From positions 564,625-628,624 of the forward strand of contig JAJYXM010000016.1 in assembly GCA_021796435.1 (NCBI GenBank): a stretch of 64,000 nucleotides of DNA, read 5' to 3'. Source of the DNA: a bacterium (GTDB taxonomy: Bacteria > Patescibacteriota > Patescibacteriia > 2-12-FULL-60-25). The translations under genes and the position numbers were made by a program. The notes under the pieces are model-generated. The model was not told the DNA's origin. It was given only the letters and a program-made list of their open reading frames with translations, and ran no database searches. Of this stretch, positions 36,161-45,423 are shown in pieces (within the stretch, counting starts at the first letter, position 1; each line of letters opens with the position of its first letter).

Positions 36161-36475
36161 TTAGTAGCGGCTGCCGCCGTAGCGCTGATTGCCTCCACCC
36201 TGTTGGCGGGGGCGATCTTCGCGGGGCTGCATCGGGCGTGCTTCACTGACAGTGATAGCGCGGCCGTCGAGCGTCGAACCGTTCAAGGTGTTGATGGCGT
36301 TTTGCGCCTCCTCGTCGGTGGACATCTCAACGAAGCCGAAACCCTTATGGCGACCGGTGGCGCGATCATAGATGACCGTGGCCGTTTCGACGGTGCCAGC
36401 CTGGGAGAAGTGTTCGCGTAACGAATCTTCTCCGGTGTCGTAGGACAATGAGCCTACGAATAACTTCTTTGGCAT
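36161..36475 (-). CDS. RRM RNA-binding protein
   Basis: 104 residues: one RRM with RNP2 KLFVGSL and RNP1 KGFGFVEM, then a short Arg/Gly/Gln-rich tail (REDRPRQQGGGNQRYGGSRY). It looks like the cold-induced Rbp proteins of cyanobacteria and is common in CPR genomes. It probably acts as an RNA chaperone. It is transcribed alone, with a roughly 110-nt leader, which is unusual among the neighbouring apparently leaderless genes. Confidence 0.92.
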   Translation of the reverse strand: MPKKLFVGSLSYDTGEDSLREHFSQAGTVETATVIYDRATGRHKGFGFVEMSTDEEAQNAINTLNGSTLDGRAITVSEARPMQPREDRPRQQGGGNQRYGGSRY

Positions 36476-36720
36476 GTGTTTGATGAACTTGGACTTATTA
36501 CTGTAAGTCGACTTTTTCTCCTTTTCTTACACACATGCCTTTCACGGACAAGGTAAAGAAAATAAGAACTTACGGAGACATTATGGCATTTTTCTGGGGA
36601 AAAGTCAAGGGGCTGACGGCATATGTCAAGGCTTCCCTTGGCAAAAGTGCTTGATTTCATTTGTCAAAAGCTTTGTTGGGGGCTATCCTGAAACAAGATA
36701 TCCCTGATAGTCGAGGCCCA
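36476..36720 (-). promoter_or_regulatory. RRM gene promoter and long 5' leader
   Basis: On the minus strand TTGACT, 17-nt spacer, CATAAT lies at about 36611-36584. The predicted leader of about 100 nt contains a purine-rich GGAGAAAAAG and ends at ATG 36475. No other gene is visible between the RRM gene and the hairpin at 36721. Confidence 0.55.
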
Positions 36721-36773
36721 GGACTTCCGTGTCCGGATGCGCAAGAAGCATTGCGAATCGGACAAGTAAGTCC
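36721..36773 (+). promoter_or_regulatory. Three-tier hairpin upstream of the CBS gene
   Basis: GGACTT/AAGTCC, then TGTCCG/CGGACA, then ATGCGC/GCGAAT-type pairs stack into one long stem of 53 nt. There is no U tract. It ends 14 nt before ATG 36788. Confidence 0.5.
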
Positions 36774-36787
36774 TAACCAATAATCAT

Positions 36788-37243
36788 ATGAAAGTCAGGG
36801 ATATCATGGAAACTGAGTTGGATGTCGTGCCAGCGGACGCCTCGTATGAGGACGTGGCTAAGCTTTTGTATACGAAGAACATAAGCGGAGTGCCGGTAGT
36901 GGACGAACAGGGCGGATTGGTCGGCGCGGTTTCGGAAAAGGACCTTTTCCGCATCATGTACCCTTATTATAAGAGTTATTACGAACATCCCGAATCCTAT
37001 ACGGACTACGAACAACGCGAGAATAAGATAAACGAGATCCGTTCGCATCCCGTCAGGCTGTTCATGACCAAGGAAGTCGTGACGATCGATCCGGAGGCGC
37101 CGGTGATGAGGGCTGGGGCGTTGATGCTGGCGCGTGGCATCAACCGTCTGCCGGTCGTAGAGAACGGGCAAGTGATCGGGATAATCACCCGCAGCCACAT
37201 CTATCGTCGCATTCTGCGCTATCATTTCGAGATCGTGGAATAG
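36788..37243 (+). CDS. CBS-domain pair protein
   Basis: 151 residues: two CBS motifs (VRDIMETELDVVPADASYEDVAKLLYTKNISGVPVVDEQGGLVG and VRLFMTKEVVTIDPEAPVMRAGALMLARGINRLPVVENGQVIG) separated by a Tyr-rich insert (YPYYKSYYEHPESYTDYEQRE). CBS pairs bind adenine nucleotides and act as energy sensors. It has no catalytic domain; a partner is unknown. An AATAAT hexamer lies 3 nt before the ATG. Confidence 0.88.
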   Translation: MKVRDIMETELDVVPADASYEDVAKLLYTKNISGVPVVDEQGGLVGAVSEKDLFRIMYPYYKSYYEHPESYTDYEQRENKINEIRSHPVRLFMTKEVVTIDPEAPVMRAGALMLARGINRLPVVENGQVIGIITRSHIYRRILRYHFEIVE

Positions 37244-37273
37244 GCCAAAAAATCAAATATCGATGAGGGGGAG

Positions 37274-37318
37274 GGTCTTTTGACATTTGCACCTTAAGCC
37301 GATACCGTACCCCTAGAG
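37274..37318 (+). promoter_or_regulatory. Probable uvrA promoter
   Basis: TTGACA at about 37280, 17-nt spacer, TACCGT. The leader to ATG 37346 is about 35 nt with no clear Shine-Dalgarno sequence. I see no obvious SOS-type operator. Confidence 0.45.
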
Positions 37319-37345
37319 CGTCGTCCAGACGCCGATTTCTGCTTT

Positions 37346-39916
37346 ATGCAAGATAAAATTACCATCAGAGGGGCACGTGAGCATAACCTTAAAAGCGTTT
37401 CGCTCGATTTGCCGCGGAACAAGATGATCGTATTCAGCGGCGTGTCCGGCTCGGGAAAATCGAGCTTGGCTTTCGATACCATCTTCGCCGAAGGTCAGCG
37501 CCGTTATGTCGAATCATTGTCGGCTTATGCCCGGCAGTTTTTGGGTCAGATGGATAAGCCTGACGTGGATGAGATAGAGGGTTTGAGTCCGGCGATATCG
37601 ATCGATCAGAAGGCGCATAGCGCTAACCCGCGTTCCACGGTCGCGACGATCACGGAGATATATGATTATCTGCGCGTACTGTATGCGCGCATCGGACATC
37701 CGCACTGTCCCATCGGCGGAGAACCGATCCGCAAGATGACCGTGGATGAGATGGTCGATGTCGCTATGCGGAGGACGGTCGAACTGCATTCGGATCCGGC
37801 TGAGATCGCCAGGCGCAAATCCAAGGATTCGGCGAACGAGTTGGTCGTCTTGGCGCCGATCGTGCGGGGACGCAAGGGTGAATACCATCAATTGCTGCAG
37901 GACCTGTATCAGGCCGGTTTCATGGAGATCAGGTTGGACGGCAAACTGCATTCTTTGCGCGGTCGCGTCCCTTTGGCCAGGTATAAGCAGCACACCATCG
38001 AGTTGGTCGTCGACAGGGTCCCCTTGGCTTGGCCGGTGGAGGGGAACACGTCCTTGCGGTCGCGTCTGGCTGAATCCATCTCGGTCGCACTTGATCGGGG
38101 AAGCGATAACGTGATCGTCGTGCTGGATGACGGTTCGGAGTTGCTCATGTCATCGCGTTTTTCCTGTCCGACGCATCAGTTCGCGTTCCCGGAGATAGAG
38201 CCGCGTCTTTTTTCCTTCAATTCACCCTACGGCGCATGTGAAGCGTGCCATGGCCTGGGGACCAAAGACATCTTCTCGGAAGAGATCTGCGAGACATGTA
38301 ATGGAGCGCGTCTGCGGCCTGAAGCCTTGAACGTATTTCTGGAGAGTCTGGAAGGCAAGGGCGACGAGAAGCGCAAGAGCATCGTGGACCTGACGGCGAT
38401 GACGATCGATAAGGCTTATGAATTCGTGTCTTTGCTCGACCTCAATCCGGTCGAGGCCGATATCGCCGAACCTTTGATCAAGGAGATCACGGCACGTCTG
38501 CAGTTCATGCTGGATGTCGGATTGAATTATCTGACCTTGAATCGCATCGCAGGTTCGCTTTCCGGCGGTGAGGCGCAGCGTATCCGTCTGGCTTCACAGA
38601 TCGGTTCACGTCTGGTCGGCGCGCTGTATGTCTTGGATGAACCGACGATCGGATTGCATCAACGTGATAACGCGAAACTGGTGCAGACCCTCGAGAAGCT
38701 GCGTGATGCCGGTAACACCATCATCGTCGTAGAACATGATGAGGACACGATCTCGGCGGCGGATTATCTGGTCGATTTCGGGCCCGGGGCAGGCAAGCAT
38801 GGAGGGAACGTCGTCGCGGCCGGACCAATGCCGGAGATCCTGAAGGACAAGAACAGCCTGACTTGCGCCTATCTGCGCGGCGACGCGAAGATCCCGCAGT
38901 CTAAACCTCGACCGGCGGCCAAGCAGTTCATCACGCTGCGCAAAGCGGCGGAGAACAACCTGAAGAACCTGACCGTGAAGATTCCACTCAAGCGTTTCGT
39001 CTGCGTCACCGGCGTATCAGGTTCGGGCAAATCGACTTTGATGATAGATGTGCTGTATCGGGCGATGGCGCAGAAGCTGAACGGCTCAACGGCAAAACCC
39101 GGAAAGCACGAAGCGCTTTTGGGTCTGGAATGGATGGACAAGATAGTCGATGTGGACCAGTCGCCGATCGGCAGGACACCGCGTTCCAATCCGGCGACAT
39201 ATACCGGGATCTGGACACATGTACGCGAGTTGTTCGCCTTGACGGCGGAAGCGCGGATGCGCGGATATAAACTCGGACGGTTTTCCTTCAACGTGCCGGG
39301 TGGACGCTGTGAGCATTGCGAGGGCCACGGACAGATCGCCATCGAGATGCATTTTTTGCCTACGGTCTACGTGAAGTGCGACGTATGCAAAGGCAAACGA
39401 TTCGATCGCGAAACGCTTGAGGTAAAGTATCGGGGCAAGTCCATCGCCGACATTTTGACCATGACAGTCGAGGAAGCGAATGTCTTCTTCCGGGATATCC
39501 CGGCGATCCACGACAAGACCATGGTCATGGAAGAGGTCGGTTTGGGTTATATCGAACTCGGCCAAGCGGCGACGACGCTGTCCGGCGGTGAAGCTCAACG
39601 CGTCAAGCTCGCGACGGAATTGGCGCGACGCGATACCGGCAATACCTTCTATCTTTTGGACGAGCCGACGACCGGGTTGCATTTCGAAGACGTGAGGAAG
39701 CTGCTTGAGGTTCTGCAGAAGCTGGTGCAGCGCGGCAACACCGTAGCGGTCATAGAACATAACCTCGACGTAATTAAAAATGCTGATTGGATAATTGACC
39801 TTGGACCTGAAGGAGGGGACAAGGGCGGGAGGATCGTAGCTGAAGGGACGCCGGAAGATTTAGCCAAGAACGAAAAAAGCGTCACGGGTCAGTTCTTGAA
39901 GAGATATTTTCGATAG
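37346..39916 (+). CDS. uvrA: Excinuclease ABC subunit A, compact form
   Basis: 856 residues, about 80 shorter than usual. Both ABC halves are present: Walker [11 protein letters not shown] and [10 protein letters not shown], signature LSGGEAQR twice, and Walker B LYVLDEPT and FYLLDEPT. The missing part lies after [15 protein letters not shown], where the sequence jumps straight to [14 protein letters not shown]. The first zinc module has CPTH instead of CxxC; the second ([17 protein letters not shown]) is complete. With UvrB and UvrC it recognises bulky DNA lesions. Also possible: a shortened insertion domain common to the lineage. Confidence 0.95.
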   Translation: MQDKITIRGAREHNLKSVSLDLPRNKMIVFSGVSGSGKSSLAFDTIFAEGQRRYVESLSAYARQFLGQMDKPDVDEIEGLSPAISIDQKAHSANPRSTVATITEIYDYLRVLYARIGHPHCPIGGEPIRKMTVDEMVDVAMRRTVELHSDPAEIARRKSKDSANELVVLAPIVRGRKGEYHQLLQDLYQAGFMEIRLDGKLHSLRGRVPLARYKQHTIELVVDRVPLAWPVEGNTSLRSRLAESISVALDRGSDNVIVVLDDGSELLMSSRFSCPTHQFAFPEIEPRLFSFNSPYGACEACHGLGTKDIFSEEICETCNGARLRPEALNVFLESLEGKGDEKRKSIVDLTAMTIDKAYEFVSLLDLNPVEADIAEPLIKEITARLQFMLDVGLNYLTLNRIAGSLSGGEAQRIRLASQIGSRLVGALYVLDEPTIGLHQRDNAKLVQTLEKLRDAGNTIIVVEHDEDTISAADYLVDFGPGAGKHGGNVVAAGPMPEILKDKNSLTCAYLRGDAKIPQSKPRPAAKQFITLRKAAENNLKNLTVKIPLKRFVCVTGVSGSGKSTLMIDVLYRAMAQKLNGSTAKPGKHEALLGLEWMDKIVDVDQSPIGRTPRSNPATYTGIWTHVRELFALTAEARMRGYKLGRFSFNVPGGRCEHCEGHGQIAIEMHFLPTVYVKCDVCKGKRFDRETLEVKYRGKSIADILTMTVEEANVFFRDIPAIHDKTMVMEEVGLGYIELGQAATTLSGGEAQRVKLATELARRDTGNTFYLLDEPTTGLHFEDVRKLLEVLQKLVQRGNTVAVIEHNLDVIKNADWIIDLGPEGGDKGGRIVAEGTPEDLAKNEKSVTGQFLKRYFR

Positions 39917-39942
39917 TGTCCATTTCGTCTCGGGCTCAGATC

Positions 39943-39965
39943 CCGGCTCGATGGCCGGGATGACA
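39943..39965. repeat. REP-like palindrome
   Basis: ATCCCGG / CCGGGAT with an 8-nt loop, ending ATGAC; same class as the palindrome at 31141. Confidence 0.55.
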
Positions 39966-40007
39966 GCAGATGGGAATAAGAATTTGTCTAAAACGAATAA
40001 CGACCAC

Positions 40008-40032
40008 TCGAGTGTTGAGTGGTCGCTTTTTG
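40008..40032 (+). terminator. uvrA terminator
   Basis: CGACCACTC pairs with GAGTGGTCG and is followed by CTTTTT, a textbook rho-independent terminator. Confidence 0.9.
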
Positions 40033-40114
40033 TCACCGTGGGATAGCGCCCCGAGTGAGTCGGGGCGAGGGTTGTCACCGTGGAATAGGGCAGCGAGGCG
40101 CTGCCTGTAGATGT

Positions 40115-41728
40115 CTAGGGTGGGGCTGGCCCACTCCCGACAGCAATGCCACCGTTTTGTCCGCCGGTAGCTGCGGTTCGTTTCAACATGTGCAACCTGG
40201 TGGCCTTGATGATGCAGGCTACCAGAGCCGCGCAGAGCGCGAGCAGGGTGGCTAGGAAGTGTTTCTCCACGAAGAACGTGGTAGCCCACCGCCAGAAGCC
40301 ATGTTCTCCCTTCGTCTGCTCTTGCACGGAGCCTAGAGCCGGGGGCGGAGCCGTGTATGGCAGGCTGGCGTCCGGCTTTTCGTCGTCTAACGCCGTCGAT
40401 GGTTGAATGACCGGCGGTGCGATGGCGAAGGACGTGGCAGGCGCTGCGGCGATCGAAGCGGGAGCTGATGGAGTGCCCGCCATATCCGCGACGCTTGCCG
40501 AGGGCGCCGTTCCGGGTTCGTAGGCGAGGCTTACGTCCGGTGAAAGGCTTGCGTCCGGCTGTGCAGTCGCCTCGGCAGTTGTGGACGGTGCGGCCGCAGG
40601 GGCAGCGCTGTCGGTGCCTGCTTCGGCCTCCGCGTGCTTCGGATTCTTGGTCGGCGCAGGCTTGGTCTTCGAGACGGCGTCAGGCGTCGCTGCGGCCTTG
40701 CGCGGCAGGCGGATGGTTTCTCCGGCCTGGAGCGCGAAGCGCGTTTCGCAGCTGCCATCGTCGCACTCGTGCACGAACTTCAGAGTGTCCTCATCCATCG
40801 GCTCGAGGCGGCTTTTGTCGTTGGCCGCCAGGTGCATGCGCGGATGGTAGAGCTCGATCTTCCCGTCCTTGAAGTGGTAGGGGAAGAAGGTCTGCGCGTG
40901 GTCATTGCCCTTGTACGACATGACCTTCACCGAGTTCGTCTCGTGCGTTTCCGCGAAAGGCGAATTCTCGAGGTCATGGTAGTCGGCGCCTTCGAGGACA
41001 CGGAACGTCGTCTCGTTCTCGTCTTGCGCAATCATGCGGAAGCCGCGCGGGTACTCGCCGTAGCTTGTCGCGACGGGACTGCTCGCGACCGGCTTCTTGA
41101 CCTTGGCTGCTCTTGCGGCCAGTGCGTGGCGCGTGTTGCCGTTGAGGCTGTCCAACTCGGCGAGAAGCTCTTCGGCTTCGCCGGGTCGGAGAGATGAGCG
41201 CGCAGGCACTGCGCTGGCCAGGATCATACGCGGCTGCGACACGGGTCGCGGATGTCCGTTGACTGCCGTGTAGACGGCGTCGTCGTACGACTGGCCCTGT
41301 GCCGCGATGACCGAACAGACGAGGCTCGTCATGCTCGGCGGATTTGCGAGCCGCGTGTAGCCGGGCTGCTTGATCCGCGCGAGATGCGCGGCGTAGCAGG
41401 CCTGGTACAGGCCGTTGTTGCCGTTCCGGACCTCTCGGTACGGGCACGTGTCGTCGTGCAGGTCGGCGCAGCGGCCGTGTGTGTCACGCGGCAGCGTGGA
41501 TTGGATGGTGGCGCAAGCACGAACCATACAGGCGATCGCCTGCGGGTCGTACCTCATTCCGTCACCGTTACCGTGGCCTTGCCACATCCCGTCGAGGACG
41601 GGATCCATCTGAGGGAAATACACCCTCTGGTCCGGCGTCCTGACGTCGGATTGCGCGTTCGCCTTTGCTCCTCCGAGGAGCAGCAGCAGGAACGCGATGA
41701 GCATCATGAACCGTTTCACGAATTGCAT
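40115..41728 (-). CDS. Exported protein with C-terminal membrane anchor, orphan set
   Basis: 537 residues. A signal peptide (FMMLIAFLLLLLGGAKANAQ) ends near residue 26. The mature N-terminal half has paired cysteines (CMVRACATIQ, CADLHDDTCPYREV, CYAAHLARI) and a conserved-looking middle (EYPRGFRMIAQDENETTFRVLEG). A low-complexity Ala/Pro/Thr region spans about 345-455. A membrane helix near 497-515 (FLATLLALCAALVACII) is followed by a short basic tail. I recognise no domain. The promoter TTGACA (41808-41803), 17 nt, CACACT and a Shine-Dalgarno AGGTGA precede it. Confidence 0.65.
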   Translation of the reverse strand: MQFVKRFMMLIAFLLLLLGGAKANAQSDVRTPDQRVYFPQMDPVLDGMWQGHGNGDGMRYDPQAIACMVRACATIQSTLPRDTHGRCADLHDDTCPYREVRNGNNGLYQACYAAHLARIKQPGYTRLANPPSMTSLVCSVIAAQGQSYDDAVYTAVNGHPRPVSQPRMILASAVPARSSLRPGEAEELLAELDSLNGNTRHALAARAAKVKKPVASSPVATSYGEYPRGFRMIAQDENETTFRVLEGADYHDLENSPFAETHETNSVKVMSYKGNDHAQTFFPYHFKDGKIELYHPRMHLAANDKSRLEPMDEDTLKFVHECDDGSCETRFALQAGETIRLPRKAAATPDAVSKTKPAPTKNPKHAEAEAGTDSAAPAAAPSTTAEATAQPDASLSPDVSLAYEPGTAPSASVADMAGTPSAPASIAAAPATSFAIAPPVIQPSTALDDEKPDASLPYTAPPPALGSVQEQTKGEHGFWRWATTFFVEKHFLATLLALCAALVACIIKATRLHMLKRTAATGGQNGGIAVGSGPAPP

Positions 41729-41834
41729 GGTTCACCTGTCAATGAGCTGGTCTCGGAACCCATTTCCCGAGATATTTGGAGTGTGAAGTGTTTTTTTGGA
41801 TTTGTCAAGGGTTGGCTTAACTTTGGCTGAAAAA

Positions 41835-41880
41835 GCAAGAGCCCCCACGCTTTTCGTCGGCGACGAAGCAGCGTGAGGGC
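41835..41880 (-). terminator. Terminator of the 705-residue orphan gene
   Basis: On the minus strand AGCCCTCACGCT pairs with AGCGTGGGGGCT, followed by CTTGCTTTTT. Confidence 0.75.
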
Positions 41881-41885
41881 TATGT

Positions 41886-44003
41886 TCAGCGGTAAAGGGT
41901 CGAATAGACTGATCTGCCCTTGCGCCTATGACGGGCGCGCGGGACGCGCAGTAGCTTCTCCTTTTCGCTCAGGTTGGCGAGGTAACGTTCCAGGCGTTTC
42001 AGGAACTTCTCCCGCGAAGGCTCCAACAGCATGTCGATGTAGGGCTTTTTCCATGGCTTGTCGGTGTAGCGCCTGATTTCGTTGGCGCGATAACGCAGTT
42101 CATTGCACTTCGCCTGGATAGTCCGTATGTCGTCCATGGCTGGCGGAGGGATCGAAAACCCACGGTTGCCGACGTCACTGCCGTAGGCGACCCTCTCGAA
42201 CGGATTGAGCAGGAATTCGGGATGGCCGAAGAAATCATCCAGATGTTTTTGCGAGTCATACTCCAGTATGCTGCGAGCAGCGTAGAGACGTATGAACGCG
42301 ATCTCCGGTTCCAGCCTCAAGAACGAGCCGAGGGCGGAAAACCGTCTCATCCTATCGATACGTGCCCAGAGCTTTTCGATCGTGCGCTGCGTCTTCGTGC
42401 CGTTGTTTCGTTTTTTCCGTAGCGCGGCGATTTCACGTTCCAACTCCGCGATGAGCGGTTGCGGTTCGATGAGACCCAGGGCACGGTAGATTTCCGTATC
42501 GAGATGGCGCGCTTCGAAAGCGGCTGTTTTTCTGGTGCTCCTCTTGAGTGTGGCTGCCTTGATGCGCAGTTCGCGCAGGCGCTTTTTCGCCGGGAAGTTC
42601 TCGTTGCGGACGAATGAGGCGAAGAAGCCCAAGCGCGGGTCGTGCGGGGACGTCGTACCTCGCAGGTCGAACCATCGCATGAGGAGTTCGACACACTCCC
42701 ATGCTTTGTCGTAATCCTGATTCAGCCACGGGTTCGCTGCCAGAAATTCCTTCCAGTGCCGTTCGAACCAGCTCGGGTCGTGGGCCTGAAGCGCCTTGCG
42801 TAGTGCATCCAGCAGGATCGACGCGGGTTCAGGGTCGATGTCATCGGATGCGCCTGGGCTATCGGCGTCGTCCGCCTCGTCCGTGTCGTCCGGTTCATCT
42901 GAGATGAGGTCTGCGAGAGCGGCGATGTCCTGGATGTCCCCGCTGGGGACGATGTCCGGGATCACTTCCTGGACCGGTTTCGCGGGCTCCTCATCCGTCA
43001 GCTCTTCTGCTTCGAGTGACGGGGTCGCGTCAGCTGCGGGTTCGATACGGACGGGCGATGTGCAGGTGGCTACATCAGAGTCGTCCGCATGCGTCGTTCC
43101 AGCCGGAGAACCGACATCGTCCGCGTCGCTGGTCGAAGGTGGAATTTCTCCTTCGGTGCTTGGTCCGTCGGTTTCTTCTGTCGTCGGTTCGGCGTCGGTC
43201 TGGAGATCGTCAGTGGGCGATCTTGCTTCATCCGTCGAAGCGACTTCGGCGCCCATCTCTTCCGCGACGTTCGGCTCCGGCGGAATGACTTCTTCTTCAG
43301 CCGGCGGCTCTGTCGAGGCGACTGGTAGTAAGACAGCGTCCGTTTGCGGTGGCTTGGTTGGGCGCCTTCTACGCCGTCTAGGTTCTTCGGTTTGCGCCAA
43401 CTGTCTGACGAGAGGTGTAACTTCGTCCGCGTAAATCACGCGGATATCAGTCGCGCTCCAATCGGTCTCGACAGCTTCTAGGCTGAAATCCGCATACCGT
43501 CTGCGAGGCAGGCATTTTATTCGCCATTCGAGCGGACGCGGGTCTGACGCAGTTTTTTCGCGCCAGATCCGGATCTCGTCTTCGGATAAAGTCAAAATGT
43601 CAGGATAGCGCGATGCGCGTTCGTACAAGACGTTGTGGCGCAATCCTATATCCAGATACGCTTGGACAGCGGAGCGTACGACCTGGGCGTCGGTCGAGTA
43701 GATGGCATATTGCCACGAGAGGCGTCGTGCGACGATCGGCACGAAGCCGATTTCGAGCAAGACTCGCTCGGTCTGCAGGACGCGGCGCGGATCCTTGCGC
43801 CATCTTGGGCTGGATATGTCCAGCATGTAGATATCATCCAGAGACCATGCGGCCATAAGGAAGGCGCCGATGACGCCAAAGGCCGATTCTCCGAAGGCCC
43901 TGGTTAGCCTATGGGCGAGGAAATTGGCGCGCCAGTTTTCCGCGCCTCTCCCAAGCATGAACGCTTTAAGCAGATTCACGGTATTCCGGCTGAAATTTTC
44001 CAT
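41886..44003 (-). CDS. Large protein of unknown function with acidic central linker, orphan set
   Basis: 705 residues. The N-terminal 200 residues are mixed alpha/beta with an SLDDIYMLDISSPRWRKDPRRVLQ stretch. A basic patch RRRRRRPTKPP precedes a very acidic, Pro/Thr-rich linker (about 225-385). The C-terminal 320 residues are helical and charged with coiled-coil potential (LIAELEREIAALRKKRNN). It shows no signal peptide and no known domain. Its promoter, TTGACC (44065-44060), 17 nt, TGTACT, overlaps the upstream region of divergent uvrC. Confidence 0.65.
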   Translation of the reverse strand: MENFSRNTVNLLKAFMLGRGAENWRANFLAHRLTRAFGESAFGVIGAFLMAAWSLDDIYMLDISSPRWRKDPRRVLQTERVLLEIGFVPIVARRLSWQYAIYSTDAQVVRSAVQAYLDIGLRHNVLYERASRYPDILTLSEDEIRIWREKTASDPRPLEWRIKCLPRRRYADFSLEAVETDWSATDIRVIYADEVTPLVRQLAQTEEPRRRRRRPTKPPQTDAVLLPVASTEPPAEEEVIPPEPNVAEEMGAEVASTDEARSPTDDLQTDAEPTTEETDGPSTEGEIPPSTSDADDVGSPAGTTHADDSDVATCTSPVRIEPAADATPSLEAEELTDEEPAKPVQEVIPDIVPSGDIQDIAALADLISDEPDDTDEADDADSPGASDDIDPEPASILLDALRKALQAHDPSWFERHWKEFLAANPWLNQDYDKAWECVELLMRWFDLRGTTSPHDPRLGFFASFVRNENFPAKKRLRELRIKAATLKRSTRKTAAFEARHLDTEIYRALGLIEPQPLIAELEREIAALRKKRNNGTKTQRTIEKLWARIDRMRRFSALGSFLRLEPEIAFIRLYAARSILEYDSQKHLDDFFGHPEFLLNPFERVAYGSDVGNRGFSIPPPAMDDIRTIQAKCNELRYRANEIRRYTDKPWKKPYIDMLLEPSREKFLKRLERYLANLSEKEKLLRVPRARHRRKGRSVYSTLYR

Positions 44004-44093
44004 GGTGTTACCTGATGGGTGGAAAGGACCGCGTGGAGTACATCATTTTTTGAGGCAAAGGTCAATGATAATGCAGGAGAAGCGGGAGTCTGC

Positions 44094-44099
44094 TATGCT
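44094..44099 (+). promoter_or_regulatory. -10 hexamer TATGCT of a leaderless uvrC promoter
   Basis: It ends 7 nt before GTG 44107. ATG 44095 lies inside the hexamer, which argues against that codon as the start. Confidence 0.45.
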
Positions 44100-44106
44100 T
44101 GTTTTC

Positions 44107-45423
44107 GTGATCCCGAAAGAGGTCAAAATAAAGGGCGGAAAACTGCCCGACGAGCCTGGGGTGTATCTGATGAAGAATGCCGCGGGTGACGTGATTTATG
44201 TCGGTAAGGCGACGTCGCTGAAGCGGCGCGTGGCTTCGTATTTCCTGAAGAATATCGACGAGACCAGGGGAGAGCGGATCGAACAGATGGTCAAAGAGAT
44301 ACGTTCCATCGACTACATCATAAAGCCGACGGTCATCGAGGCACTGATCCTCGAGGCTAACCTGATCAAATATTATTTTCCGCCATACAACGTCAAGGAT
44401 AAGGACAACCGCAGTTTCCTGTATCTCGTAATCACGAGAGAGGATTTCCCCAAGCCGCTTCTGGTGCGGGGAACGGAGCTCGGCGATGACGCGGCGAAAA
44501 GATATAAAGCCGTCTTCGGTCCGTACACTTCGCCGCGTTCGTTGCGTGCGGCGTTGGATCTGATACGTAAAGCCATTCCGTGGTCGACGTGCGAACCGCC
44601 GAAGTCAAAAGTCGAAAGTCGTGAGTCAAAGGTACTAGGTACGCGGTACGCTGTACGCGGTACGCCGAAGGCCTGTTTCTATTATCACCTCCATCAATGC
44701 CCGGGTGTCTGCGTCGGTGCCATCTCGAAAAAAGAATACGCCAAGATCATCCGCGACCTCATCAAGTTCTTTTCCGGCAAGAAGGACGATCTGCTCAAGC
44801 AATACAGACGCGAGATGAAAGCTGCGTCCAAAGCGCAACGCTTCGAAGAAGCGGCGGAGTTGAGGAACAGGATATATTTCCTCGAGCATATCCAAGACAT
44901 CGCCGTCATGAAACGTGAAGATAATGACATCGATAAGATCAGGGAAGGCGAAGCGCCGATAAACATCTTCGGGCGCATCGAGGGGTATGACATCTCGAAC
45001 ATCTCGGGGACCTCGTCCGTCTCATCGATGGTCGTGTTCGAGAACGGCGCGCCGGCGAAAGCCGAATATCGCAAATTCCGCATCAAGTCGGTCATGGGCT
45101 CGAACGATGTGGCGAGCATCCGCGAAACATTAATGCGCCGCTTCAGGAACAACTGGCGTAAGCCTGATCTGTTGTTGATCGATGGCGGAGCGCCCCAAGT
45201 CAACGCGGCGTTGCAGGTCGTGCGTCATTTCGAGCTGGGCATCCCCGTCGTCGGCCTGGCTAAAGGACCTGACAGGAAAAAAGATGAGCTGATCTGCGAC
45301 CATAATAATCTTGAGATCTGCAAGTTGTGCGAAAGGCATAAGGATATTCTCGTGAGAGTGCGCGACGAGGCGCATAGGTTCGCCATCGCTTATCATCGGA
45401 AGTTGAGGGGGAGGATCTTGTGA
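44107..45423 (+). CDS. uvrC: Excinuclease ABC subunit C lacking the C-terminal HhH domain
   Basis: About 438 residues against roughly 600 for full UvrC. The GIY-YIG domain (GVYLMKNAAGDVIYVGKATSLKRRVASYF), the Cys-rich part, the UVR domain and the RNase H-like 5' nuclease domain (GYDISNISGTSSVSSMVVF, LLLIDGGAPQVNAAL) are present. It stops at FAIAYHRKLRGRIL, exactly where the helix-hairpin-helix pair normally begins. Residues about 163-188 (PPKSKVESRESKVLGTRYAV...) are read from simple repetitive DNA (44601-44672). ATG 44071 and 44095 are in frame; I chose the leaderless GTG. Confidence 0.88.
   Translation: MIPKEVKIKGGKLPDEPGVYLMKNAAGDVIYVGKATSLKRRVASYFLKNIDETRGERIEQMVKEIRSIDYIIKPTVIEALILEANLIKYYFPPYNVKDKDNRSFLYLVITREDFPKPLLVRGTELGDDAAKRYKAVFGPYTSPRSLRAALDLIRKAIPWSTCEPPKSKVESRESKVLGTRYAVRGTPKACFYYHLHQCPGVCVGAISKKEYAKIIRDLIKFFSGKKDDLLKQYRREMKAASKAQRFEEAAELRNRIYFLEHIQDIAVMKREDNDIDKIREGEAPINIFGRIEGYDISNISGTSSVSSMVVFENGAPAKAEYRKFRIKSVMGSNDVASIRETLMRRFRNNWRKPDLLLIDGGAPQVNAALQVVRHFELGIPVVGLAKGPDRKKDELICDHNNLEICKLCERHKDILVRVRDEAHRFAIAYHRKLRGRIL

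Noticed and set aside
43870-44106. Upstream extension of uvrC
   Set aside because: The frame is open but overlaps the divergent 705-residue gene and its promoter, and the residues do not resemble UvrC.
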